A stretch of 37,992 nucleotides of DNA from Herminiimonas sp. (GTDB lineage Bacteria > Pseudomonadota > Gammaproteobacteria > Burkholderiales > Burkholderiaceae_D), in assembly GCA_014377845.1 (NCBI GenBank), contig JACMOV010000056.1:1-37992 (forward strand), in the 5' to 3' direction. The notes beneath the pieces are model-generated. The model worked only from the letters and a program-made list of their open reading frames with translations. It was not told where the DNA came from and made no database searches. Shown one piece after another: positions 1 to 6,997 of the stretch. Both the position numbers and the translations under genes were made by a program. Every line of letters begins with the position of its first letter. Within the stretch, counting starts at the first letter, position 1.

Positions 1-1
1 C

Positions 2-352
2 GCCCATGAGTTGCTGCACGTGGCCAAGGTCGAGGCGCGTGCGCTGTTCGACGCCGGCTACCGGCCGCCGATGAAGCAGCTGGTGCCCGTCACCGGCCGC
101 TACGGCGTCGCCACCATCATGGCGCAGCTGGTCAACATGCGTGATGGCGGCTTCATCTCGGCGCACGACTACAAGCTCGGTGTGATGATCGCGCAGGTCG
201 TCTGCGGCGGTGACGTCGACGAAGGCAGCCTGGTCGACGAGCAGTGGCTGCTCGATGCCGAACGCCGCGCCTTCATGGAATTGCTGAATCATCCGAAGAG
301 CCAAGAACGGATCATGGGGATGATGCAGACCGGTAAACCGATTCGTAACTAA
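2..352 (+). CDS. 3-hydroxyacyl-CoA dehydrogenase/enoyl-CoA hydratase (FadN-like), C-terminal fragment
   Basis: The reading frame is already open at base 2 and ends at TAA 350-352, so only about the last 116 residues are in the window. The visible part matches the end of the C-terminal 3-hydroxyacyl-CoA dehydrogenase helical domain of FadN-type bifunctional beta-oxidation enzymes. It has a VCGG motif, a VDEQWLLDAER segment and a terminal GKPIRN tail; B. subtilis FadN-type proteins end in a very similar GKPLRN. Such enzymes oxidise L-3-hydroxyacyl-CoA to 3-ketoacyl-CoA with NAD+ and carry a crotonase domain for the hydration step. A thiolase and a crotonase-fold protein follow on the same strand, the usual order of a Burkholderiales fatty-acid oxidation operon. 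The 5' part, including the NAD-binding domain, lies outside the window. Confidence 0.85.
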   Translation, partial: AHELLHVAKVEARALFDAGYRPPMKQLVPVTGRYGVATIMAQLVNMRDGGFISAHDYKLGVMIAQVVCGGDVDEGSLVDEQWLLDAERRAFMELLNHPKSQERIMGMMQTGKPIRN

Positions 353-354
353 TT

Positions 355-394
355 GCGGGAAAGAGTTAAGCGGAGCGGTACTCTGTCCCCAACT
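355..394. repeat. REP-like palindromic intergenic repeat, copy 1
   Basis: A 40-nt element lies 2 nt after the FadN-like stop codon. Its arms GGGAAAGAGT (357-366) and ACTCTGTCCC (380-389) pair with a single mismatch around a 13-nt loop. The same element recurs at 1724-1763 in the next gap of the operon, with only two differences over 40 nt. It has no U-tract, so it is not a classic terminator. Confidence 0.75.
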
Positions 395-468
395 GACTAG
401 GCAGTGCGTTCGTGACCCGACAAGTCTTCCAGACACCAAAGAATCCGAACCTGCATCAGGAGAACAAC

Positions 469-1665
469 ATGACCCAACAACTACAAGAAGCCTACATCGT
501 CGCTGCCACCCGCACACCGATCGGCAAGGCGCCGCGCGGCATGTTCCGCCACACCCGTCCCGACGATCTGCTGGTCGCTGCATTGCAATCGGCGCTGGCC
601 CAGGTGCCCGGGCTGGATCCGAAGCTGATCGAGGACGCAATCGTCGGCTGCTCGTTTCCGGAAGGCGCGCAGGGCCTGAACGTGGCGCGCAATGCCGTGC
701 TGCTGGCTGGCTTGCCGTCGACGGTGGGCGGCGTGACCGTCAATCGTTACTGCGCCTCCGGCATCACCGCTGTTGCCATGGCGGCAGACCGCATCCGCGT
801 GGGCCAGGCCGACGTGATGATCGCCGCCGGTGCGGAATCGATGTCGATGGTGCCGATGATGGGCTTCCATCCCTCCATCAACATGAACGTCTTCAAGGAC
901 GAAAACATCGGCATGGCGTACGGCATGGGACTGACCGCCGAGAATGTCGCCAGGCAGTGGAAGGTCTCGCGCGAGGCGCAGGACCAGTTCGCGCTCGACT
1001 CGCACCTGAAGGCGCTGGCGGCGCAGCAGGCCGGTGACTTCGATGCCGAGATGACGGCAGTCGAGATCGTCAGCCGCATGCCAAATCTTTCCAGTGGCGA
1101 GATCGAACTGATGAACCGCACCGTGCGTCAGGATGAAGGCGCGCGCGCCGATACGAACCTCGCGGCGCTGGCAAAACTGCGTCCCGTGTTTTCGCCGAAG
1201 GGCTCGGTCACGGCCGGAAATAGCTCGCAAACTTCTGACGGCGCCGGCGTGCTGATCCTGGTCAGCGAAAAGATCCTGAAGCAGTTCAACCTCACGCCGC
1301 TGGCGCGGTTCGTCTCGTTCGCGGTGCGCGGCGTGCCGCCCGAGATCATGGGCATCGGTCCGAAGGAAGCGATTCCTGCGGCCTTGAAAGCCGGCGGCCT
1401 GACGCAGGACCAGATCGACTGGTTCGAGTTGAACGAAGCCTTCGCGGCACAGGCGCTCGCTGTGATCCAGGATCTCGGACTCGATCCGGCCAAGGTCAAT
1501 CCGATGGGCGGCGCGATCGCACTCGGTCATCCGCTTGGCGCCACCGGTGCAATCCGGTCCGCCACGGTGATCCATGCGATGCAGCGGCGCAAGCTGAAGT
1601 ACGGCATGGTGACCATGTGCGTCGGCACCGGCATGGGCGCCGCGGGGATTTTCGAGCGAATCTAA
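469..1665 (+). CDS. acetyl-CoA C-acyltransferase (thiolase, FadA-type)
   Basis: A thiolase of 398 residues, the normal family length. It catalyses the last step of beta-oxidation, the CoA-dependent cleavage of 3-ketoacyl-CoA to acetyl-CoA and a shortened acyl-CoA. The thiolase N-domain comes first. The nucleophilic Cys95 lies in NRYCASGITAV, His354 in the GGAIALGHPLGATG motif, and the acid/base Cys384 in the C-terminal CVGTGMGAAG motif. ATG 469 is chosen because AGGAG sits at 458-462 and the protein then begins at the usual thiolase N-terminus; an upstream in-frame start at 412 has no ribosome-binding site. It lies between a FadN-like gene and a crotonase-like gene, so it probably works in the same fatty-acid degradation pathway. 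A biosynthetic acetyl-CoA acetyltransferase is less likely given this context. Confidence 0.92.
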   Translation: MTQQLQEAYIVAATRTPIGKAPRGMFRHTRPDDLLVAALQSALAQVPGLDPKLIEDAIVGCSFPEGAQGLNVARNAVLLAGLPSTVGGVTVNRYCASGITAVAMAADRIRVGQADVMIAAGAESMSMVPMMGFHPSINMNVFKDENIGMAYGMGLTAENVARQWKVSREAQDQFALDSHLKALAAQQAGDFDAEMTAVEIVSRMPNLSSGEIELMNRTVRQDEGARADTNLAALAKLRPVFSPKGSVTAGNSSQTSDGAGVLILVSEKILKQFNLTPLARFVSFAVRGVPPEIMGIGPKEAIPAALKAGGLTQDQIDWFELNEAFAAQALAVIQDLGLDPAKVNPMGGAIALGHPLGATGAIRSATVIHAMQRRKLKYGMVTMCVGTGMGAAGIFERI

Positions 1666-1687
1666 CGAATTGCGAAACTTGTCACTT

Positions 1688-1710
1688 GCGGGACAGAGTC
1701 GAGCGTAGCG
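1688..1710. repeat. degenerate half copy of the REP-like repeat
   Basis: This stretch repeats the left arm of the intergenic element (GCGGGACAGAGT at 1688-1699, then GAGCGTAGCG) directly before the complete copy at 1724. The right arm is eroded to TAGCTCTTC. It looks like a decayed or partial tandem copy. Confidence 0.5.
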
Positions 1711-1723
1711 TAGCTCTTCATTT

Positions 1724-1763
1724 GCGGGACAGAGTTAAGCGAAGCGGTACTCTGTCCCCAACT
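1724..1763. repeat. REP-like palindromic intergenic repeat, copy 2
   Basis: A complete copy of the element at 355-394. The arms GGGACAGAGT (1726-1735) and ACTCTGTCCC (1749-1758) are perfect 10-nt inverted repeats around a 13-nt loop. It lies between the thiolase stop and the crotonase-family start, so it is probably transcribed within the operon and could fold in the mRNA. Confidence 0.78.
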
Positions 1764-1807
1764 AATCAGAAATGTGCCGCGCACCCCAACCGATCAAGAA
1801 AGGCACC

Positions 1808-2572
1808 ATGGATATCGAAATCACAAAGAGCAGCGGCATTCTGCGCATCGTCTTCAACCGCCCCGACAAGAAGAACGCGATCACCGGCGCGATGTACCAG
1901 GCGATGGTCGACGGCATGCGGGATGCGGAAGCCGACCCCGCAGTACGCGTGATCCTGATCGCCGGCCAGCCGCAGATCTTCACGGCCGGCAACGACCTTG
2001 AAGATTTCATGAAGACGCCGCCGATGCTGGCCGAAAGTCCGGTCTTCCAGTACATGCAGCAGATGATCCGCGCCACCAAACCGGTGATTGCCGCGGTGTC
2101 GGGCGCAGCGGTCGGCATCGGCACCACGCTGCTGCTGCATTGCGACCTGGTGTACGCAGCCGACAATGCGAAGTTCAGCATGCCGTTCTCGCAGCTTGGG
2201 CTGTGCCCGGAATTTGGTTCCAGCCTGCTGCTGGAGCGCAGTGCCGGTTACCGTCGCGCCGCAGAAAAGCTGATGTTCGGCGAAGCGTTTTTCGCCGACG
2301 AGGCACTGCAGATGGGACTGGTCAACCGGGTCGTGCCGGCCGATCAGCTGGCCGACTTCGCGCAGGCCCAGGCGATGAAGCTGGCGGCCCTGCCGGCATC
2401 CTCCGTGCGCGCCACCAAGCGCCTGATGAAGGCGGACGACCGTGCCGCCCTCGAAGCCCGCGTGACCGAGGAAAACCTCGCATTCAGCGCCATGCTGCGC
2501 GCGCCGGAAGCGAAGGAAGCGTTCGCGGCCTTTTTCGAGAAGCGCAAGCCGGATTTTTCCAGGTTCGTCTAG
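1808..2572 (+). CDS. enoyl-CoA hydratase/isomerase family protein (isomerase-like active site)
   Basis: A crotonase-fold protein of 254 residues, the usual family length. The N-terminal CoA-binding strand contains NRPDKKNAIT, and the oxyanion-hole region contains FTAGNDLEDF. In the active-site region AVSGAAVGIGTTLLLHCD, the position of the first hydratase glutamate is Thr, and the second hydratase glutamate position (within FSMPFSQ) is Phe. A single acid, Glu135, sits in GLCPEFGSS, where PaaG-type isomerases carry their catalytic Asp. This pattern fits a delta3-delta2-enoyl-CoA isomerase handling unsaturated fatty acids better than a true hydratase; that is inference. ATG 1808 is preceded by AAAGG near 1799-1803. 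The upstream in-frame start at 1772 lacks a ribosome-binding site. It is the last gene of the fad operon. Confidence 0.85.
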   Translation: MDIEITKSSGILRIVFNRPDKKNAITGAMYQAMVDGMRDAEADPAVRVILIAGQPQIFTAGNDLEDFMKTPPMLAESPVFQYMQQMIRATKPVIAAVSGAAVGIGTTLLLHCDLVYAADNAKFSMPFSQLGLCPEFGSSLLLERSAGYRRAAEKLMFGEAFFADEALQMGLVNRVVPADQLADFAQAQAMKLAALPASSVRATKRLMKADDRAALEARVTEENLAFSAMLRAPEAKEAFAAFFEKRKPDFSRFV

Positions 2573-2648
2573 CGCGCGTCCTGTCGGGCGCTTCCCGGTT
2601 CGCCAGGAAGCCTTTCGCATGACCTGGTCACCCTCTCCAGTCAACGCG

Positions 2649-2808
2649 GATCCGTAACGACGGATCGGTTGGCATGCAATTGCCAGCCGGAAATAACGCG
2701 CTCGCGATACAACAATTAAAAGTGCAATGCCTGGAATCAATGCTGCCGGCGTTGGTCTACGGCTAGCCGCGTCTTACAATCCGGTCTGGATCGGTGGCAT
2801 CGATGCCA
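2649..2808 (+). promoter_or_regulatory. intergenic promoter with flanking palindromes
   Basis: The gap 2573-2857 holds a promoter candidate with -35 TTGGTC at 2752-2757, a 17-nt spacer and -10 TACAAT at 2775-2780. Three inverted repeats surround it: GATCCGT-AACG-ACGGATC at 2649-2666, TGGCA-N6-TGCCA at 2670-2685, and the perfect palindrome TGGCATCGATGCCA at 2795-2808, just past the expected transcription start. The last two share the same TGGCA/TGCCA half-sites on either side of the promoter, which resembles a paired operator. No regulator gene is adjacent. The arrangement is visible; its function is inferred. Confidence 0.4.
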
Positions 2809-2857
2809 TTCCTTTCTGTCCTGCGGCAGTCGCAAGCCACATTTTTCAAGGGCCTCA

Positions 2858-3730
2858 ATGATTTCCAAGTCTGCCGTTCGTCGCTGCGCACCCGTTCGCC
2901 GTGGCCGGGAAAAATCCCGCATGCCACGCGCCATCGTGGCGGCTTGCAGTCTGTGGTTCGTACTGTCGGCGCAGTCCGTCTGGGCCAGGGCCGACAGCGT
3001 GTTCCTCGACGACCTGACCTGGACGGAGGTGCGGGATGACGTGCATGCCGGCAAGACCACGATCATCATTCCGGTCGGCGGTACCGAACAAAGCGGGCCG
3101 CACATGGCGCTTGGCAAGCACAACGTCCGCGTCAAGGCGCTGGCCGGGAAGATCGCCGCTTCGCTCGGCAACGCGCTGGTCGCGCCGGTGCTCGCCTATG
3201 TGCCTGAAGGACCGATCGCGCCGCCTGCCGGGCACATGCGCTTCCCCGGCACCATATCGGTTCCGGACGATGCGTTCCGAAGCCTGCTCGAAGGCGCGGC
3301 ACGCAGCTTCCGGCAACACGGCTTCGTCGACATCGTCCTGATCGGCGACCATGGCGGCTACCAGGCGCAGTTGAAGACGGTCGCGACCCGCCTCAACCAT
3401 GAATGGGCGGCCACTTCGGCACGGGTACATTTCATCGGCGACTACTACAAGGCTGCCGAAGTCGACTATGATCAGGCCCTGCGTGCCAAGGGTTTTACCG
3501 ACGCGCAGATCGGCATCCATGCCGGCCTGGCCGACACCTCGCTCATGATGGCGATCGATGCCAGCCTGGTCCGGCCGAACGCCATCGCCTCCGATGCGCG
3601 CGACGCAAAAGCGGCCGGCGTGACCGGCGACCCGCGCGGATCGAGTGCGGCGCTCGGCCAGCTTGGCGTCGACCTGATCGTGAGCCGGACCGTTACCGCA
3701 ATCCGTGCTGCGCAAAGTGCACGGCGCTGA
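2858..3730 (+). CDS. secreted creatininase-family protein
   Basis: A protein of 290 residues, or 269 if translation starts at ATG 2921. The segment from residue 22 has a basic start, a hydrophobic core (AIVAACSLWFVLSA) and a likely cleavage near VWARA, so export to the periplasm is likely. The creatininase (creatinine amidohydrolase) fold is marked by PVGGTEQSGPHMALGKHN (residues 72-89), the GDHGG motif (163-167) and HAGLADTS near the C-terminus. Canonical members have TEQHGPH and LGTD. Here Ser79 and His88 take the place of one His and one Asp metal ligand, so the metal site and substrate probably differ from creatininase. Start 2858 is kept because AAGGG lies at 2846-2850. It probably forms an operon with the beta-propeller gene 48 nt downstream. 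The substrate is unknown. Confidence 0.75.
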   Translation: MISKSAVRRCAPVRRGREKSRMPRAIVAACSLWFVLSAQSVWARADSVFLDDLTWTEVRDDVHAGKTTIIIPVGGTEQSGPHMALGKHNVRVKALAGKIAASLGNALVAPVLAYVPEGPIAPPAGHMRFPGTISVPDDAFRSLLEGAARSFRQHGFVDIVLIGDHGGYQAQLKTVATRLNHEWAATSARVHFIGDYYKAAEVDYDQALRAKGFTDAQIGIHAGLADTSLMMAIDASLVRPNAIASDARDAKAAGVTGDPRGSSAALGQLGVDLIVSRTVTAIRAAQSARR

Positions 3731-3778
3731 GTTCCCCTTTCATCCTGATGCTGTCCTCCAGAATTCGAAGAGTCTTCC

Positions 3779-5071
3779 ATGCGTAAAAATCGTATCGCAA
3801 CCGCTGTCATCCTGGTCACCCTGTCCGGCTCGGCGGCGTGGGTCGCTGCACAGTCCGGCACCAAAGCCGCACCGCCGGCAACACCGGCAGCGCCTTGGAC
3901 CACGGTCACCGGCATGCCGGCCGTGGCCGACCGCAACAACCTCTACAGCGAGACGGCCGCCGGCCACATGAGTCCGGCGGTCGCCGGTGCACTCGAGCGC
4001 GTCTATGTACCCAACCACACGGCAAACACCGTCTCCGTGATCGATCCGAAGACGCTCAAGGTCATCGACACCTTCAAGGTCGGCATCAATCCGCAGCACG
4101 TCGTGCCGGCCTATGATCTGCAGACGCTGTGGGTCGCCAACAATGCCGAGGGCCGCCGCGACGGCAGCCTGACGCCGATCGATCCGAAGACCGGCAAGCC
4201 CGGCAAATCGATCCCTGTCGAAGATCCCTACAACCTGTACTGGTCGCCGGACGGCAAGTCAGCCATCGTCGTCGCCGAAGAATACAAGCGGCTGGACTTT
4301 CGCGATCCGCACACGATGGCGTTGCAGTATGCGATCTCGGTACCCGACTGCAAGGGCATCAACCACGCCGACTTCTCGATCGACGGCAAGTTCGTCTTTT
4401 TCACCTGTGAATTCACCGGCGCCATCAGCAAGATCGACCTGGTGAATCGCCGCGTCGTCGGTACCCTAAAACTGAGCAAATATTTCAAGCGTCCCGACGT
4501 ACTGGCCCTGATCGCCACACCCGGCAAGAAGCCGCGCAAGATACCTGACCCAAGCGAACTCGGCGCCGAGATCTGCACCACGCCGGGCATGCCGCAGGAT
4601 GTGCGCGCCTCGCCGGACGGCAAGCTGTTCTTCGTGGCCGACATGATGGCCGACGGCGTGCATGTGGTCGATGGCGAGTCGTTCAAGCAGATCGGCTTCA
4701 TCGACACCGGCATCGGCGCCCATGGCATCTATCCAAGTCGCGACGGCAAGAGCCTGTATGTCGCCAATCGCGGCACCAACAAGATCCATGGCACGCCCGG
4801 CGGCAAGGGCAGCGTCTCGGTGATCGATTTCGCCACCCGCACCGTGACCGCGACCTGGCCGATTCCCGGTGGCGGCAGTCCCGACATGGGCAACGTCAGC
4901 GCTGATGGCAAATACCTGTGGCTCTCAGGCCGGTATGACGACGTCGTCTACCGCTTCGACACGACCTCGGGCAATGTCGACAAGATCAAGGTCGGGCGCG
5001 AACCGCATGGCCTGACGGTGTGGCCGCAGCCCGGTCGCTATTCGCTGGGGCATACCGGGAATCTGCGTTAA
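3779..5071 (+). CDS. YncE/YVTN-type beta-propeller protein, exported
   Basis: A protein of 430 residues with an N-terminal signal peptide (MRKNRIATAVILVTLSGSAA, cleavage near WVAAQS). The rest is built of repeated propeller blades with YVTN-like motifs: YVPNHTANTVSVIDPKTL near 78, LWVANNAEGRR near 117, YVANRGTNKI near 321 and SVSVIDFATRTVTATW near 342. The SPDGK and SRDGK turns are typical of the family. It ends in a PHGLTVWPQPGRYSLGHTG tail seen in related secreted propellers. Such proteins are periplasmic; some bind metals or nucleic acids, and many have no known role. No enzymatic residues could be assigned. The 48-nt gap after the creatininase-family gene suggests cotranscription. The gene ends next to a degraded metal-efflux remnant on the opposite strand. 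Confidence 0.8.
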   Translation: MRKNRIATAVILVTLSGSAAWVAAQSGTKAAPPATPAAPWTTVTGMPAVADRNNLYSETAAGHMSPAVAGALERVYVPNHTANTVSVIDPKTLKVIDTFKVGINPQHVVPAYDLQTLWVANNAEGRRDGSLTPIDPKTGKPGKSIPVEDPYNLYWSPDGKSAIVVAEEYKRLDFRDPHTMALQYAISVPDCKGINHADFSIDGKFVFFTCEFTGAISKIDLVNRRVVGTLKLSKYFKRPDVLALIATPGKKPRKIPDPSELGAEICTTPGMPQDVRASPDGKLFFVADMMADGVHVVDGESFKQIGFIDTGIGAHGIYPSRDGKSLYVANRGTNKIHGTPGGKGSVSVIDFATRTVTATWPIPGGGSPDMGNVSADGKYLWLSGRYDDVVYRFDTTSGNVDKIKVGREPHGLTVWPQPGRYSLGHTGNLR

Positions 5072-5348
5072 GACGCCGAGGTACTCACGCGCTGCACCTG
5101 CCGGCGCAGCAGCAGCAGGTACACCACCGGCACCACGAACATCGACAGCAACGGCGCGATGCTCATGCCGCCCACCATCGGCGCGGCGATCCGCTGCATC
5201 ACTTCCGATCCGGTCCCCGAGCCAAGCATGATCGGCACCAGACCGGCGATGATGACGGCGACATCGTCGGGCATGCATAGGCTGCGATCGCACGCTGCAT
5301 GAACAGCATGCTGACGATCGCCATGCAGGCCGCAAGCAGACGGATTTT
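5068..5348 (-). pseudogene. remnant of a heavy-metal RND efflux operon (CusA/CzcA C-terminus joined to a signal-peptide fragment)
   Basis: On the minus strand, from about 5265 to the TAA at 5070-5068, the translation matches the last transmembrane part of CusA/CzcA-type RND pumps: AVIIAGLVPIMLGSGTGSE, then VMQRIAAPMVGGM, then PLLSMFVVPVVYLLLLRR. The other roughly 1000 residues are missing. Immediately upstream, in a different minus-strand frame (5348 down to about 5270), the DNA reads like a signal peptide ending in AIAAYACP. Metal-binding proteins of cus/czc operons often begin their mature part with a YxCPMHP motif. The two pieces meet near 5265-5275, which suggests one internal deletion that removed most of an efflux operon. 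The RND match is clear from the sequence; the identity of the second piece and the deletion model are inference. Confidence 0.6.
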
Positions 5349-5456
5349 TCAGAATGAATCCATCGTCAAAGCGTAGCACGCCGGTTCGATCGGGAAAGCA
5401 GGGTGACGAGCGCAAACGAATCCGCCGCAGGTGCTCGGCGAATCCTCAGCAAATCG

Positions 5457-6065
5457 TCAGCGAATCGTCAGCGTCGGCAGCCAATGCGAGCGCGGGTCAC
5501 CCGGACTGAGGTCCTGCGGCCGCAATGGCCGTACGCGCCGTTCGAGCGGCACGGCGTCCGGCGTAATGAACGGGTCCATGTCCACATCCTGCACGGTGCC
5601 GGTCAAGCCCTCGTCCGACCAGGCCATTTTGTAATAGACGCCGTTGAACGGATTCAGATGCAGGCTGGCCGGCTTGGTGCGCATGAACATGAGGGCATAT
5701 TCGAGCGGCACCAGGTCGGTCGCGCTGATGACCTGCGGCTCGCGGTTGACCGGGAACCAGCACAGCTGCTGGGTCTTGCCCGCCAGGCAGCGAAACGGCC
5801 GCATCGCCAGAAAATATTCACCGAATTCCGGCGCGATGGCGACCGTGAAACGCGATTGCGCGTTGCCCGCATCCGCAAACGTCACGGTGCCGATGTTGAC
5901 CTGTTCACCCGCCGGATTACTGAGGATGATGTTCTTCACGCCGGTCATCGCATGCGGCCCGTTGCCAGTGGCGCTGGCGGCGCGGGCGTCGGCTGTCAGC
6001 GATCCCATGCAAAGGTTCAGGCTCAGGCTCAGGCACAGGCACAGCAGCAGGCGTGGTGTTCGCAT
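5457..6065 (-). CDS. conserved hypothetical exported protein
   Basis: A protein of 202 residues of no family I recognise. It begins with a clear signal peptide (MRTPRLLLCLCLSLSLNLC, probable cleavage near ADARA), so it should be exported. The mature part looks beta-rich, contains two cysteines about 11 residues apart (in FRCLAGKTQQLCWF) that could form a disulphide, and ends in a Pro/Arg-rich segment. ATG 6065 is chosen because the signal peptide starts exactly there; the open frame extends to 6161 but that adds a non-secretory leader. The hydrophobic core is encoded by imperfect hexanucleotide repeats around 6017-6055. It is divergent from the DUF2242 lipoprotein gene, with a 121-nt gap between them. 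Confidence 0.65.
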   Translation of the reverse strand: MRTPRLLLCLCLSLSLNLCMGSLTADARAASATGNGPHAMTGVKNIILSNPAGEQVNIGTVTFADAGNAQSRFTVAIAPEFGEYFLAMRPFRCLAGKTQQLCWFPVNREPQVISATDLVPLEYALMFMRTKPASLHLNPFNGVYYKMAWSDEGLTGTVQDVDMDPFITPDAVPLERRVRPLRPQDLSPGDPRSHWLPTLTIR

Positions 6066-6186
6066 GAGGATATCTTTCGCGTTCCGGGTGTGTGCCGATC
6101 GACACGGGATCACCGCATTCCGTGCGGCATCCGGTATCCTTGACGGCGAGGATTTTACCAACGCGGATGTTAAGTTGCTGATAAGT

Positions 6187-6888
6187 ATGATGACACGAAA
6201 TGCAGGCAGGGCGGGGTTTTTCCGCGGGTTGCACGGTCAGCGCGCGGTCGGGTTGGCGCTGGCCGCAGCGGCGGTGCTGGGTGGCTGCGCGACCACCGGC
6301 CCGGCGCTGTATGCCAATGAAGAATTCAGTTCTGCCGATACGTACTCGCACAGTTTTCCCGGCAGCGGTCCGGCGACCTGCGAAGCGGCGCGGCGCGCGC
6401 TCCTGAGCCAGGGCTACATCGTGACCGACGCCAAGCCGGCGCAGGTCAAGGGGTCCAAGAACTTCCAGCGCACCAGCGAAGCCCACGCCGAGATCGAGTT
6501 CACCGTCGTGTGCGCTCCCGACAGCGAGGGCAGCAATGCGACGACGGCATTTGCCAACGCGGTGCGACAGACCTATTCGCTCAAGAAGAGCAGCAACTCT
6601 GCCAGCGTCGGCGTCGGCGTGCTCGGTTCGCTGTCGGTGCCGTTCGGCTCCAGCGACGATTCGCTGGTCAAGGTCGGTGCGGAGACGATCGCCTCGAAAA
6701 AGTTCTACGATCAGTTCTTTGCGCGGGTCGAAAGTTATCTTGATCCCGAGGCGATCGACAGACTGGTCGCACCTGCGCCGCGGGTCGTGCCCGGACCGTC
6801 GCTTGAATCCGCTCCTGCAAAAAAGCCTGAAACCGTGCCGCCTGCGGCACCCGTGCCAGCCGCTGCCGATCCGCTGCCGATCCGCTGA
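6187..6888 (+). CDS. DUF2242 family lipoprotein
   Basis: A protein of 233 residues. The N-terminus has a basic start, a hydrophobic stretch (VGLALAAAAVLGG) and a lipobox LGGC with Cys34, predicting a lipid-anchored envelope protein. The body matches the betaproteobacterial DUF2242 family as I know it, with motifs such as SSADTYSHSFPG, EAARRALLSQGYIVTDAKP and SASVGVGVLGSLSVPFGSS. The C-terminal 45 residues are Pro/Ala-rich and probably disordered. ATG 6187 is followed at once by a second in-frame ATG at 6190, and neither has a strong ribosome-binding site. The function of the family is not known. It is divergent from the exported protein at 5457-6065. Confidence 0.75.
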   Translation: MMTRNAGRAGFFRGLHGQRAVGLALAAAAVLGGCATTGPALYANEEFSSADTYSHSFPGSGPATCEAARRALLSQGYIVTDAKPAQVKGSKNFQRTSEAHAEIEFTVVCAPDSEGSNATTAFANAVRQTYSLKKSSNSASVGVGVLGSLSVPFGSSDDSLVKVGAETIASKKFYDQFFARVESYLDPEAIDRLVAPAPRVVPGPSLESAPAKKPETVPPAAPVPAAADPLPIR

Positions 6889-6997
6889 AATCGTAGGCCA
6901 TGGCCTGTGCCGCGGACCAGGCAAGCGATCGTCATCCTTTCGGCAGGGCAATGCTTGATCTAGTACACTGTATTCCCCTGCCTGTCTTTGTGATCCG

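Noticed and set aside
481-1575. A 364-codon open frame antisense to the thiolase
   Set aside because: His/Arg-rich shadow of a gene with all thiolase active-site residues.
2588-2610. Possible terminator GCTTCC/GGAAGC after the crotonase gene
   Set aside because: Only a 6-bp stem with a 10-nt loop and no proper T-tract.
4925-5335. A 136-codon minus-strand open frame overlapping the beta-propeller end
   Set aside because: The RND-pump similarity lies in the neighbouring frame (stop at 5070-5068); this frame shows no family match.
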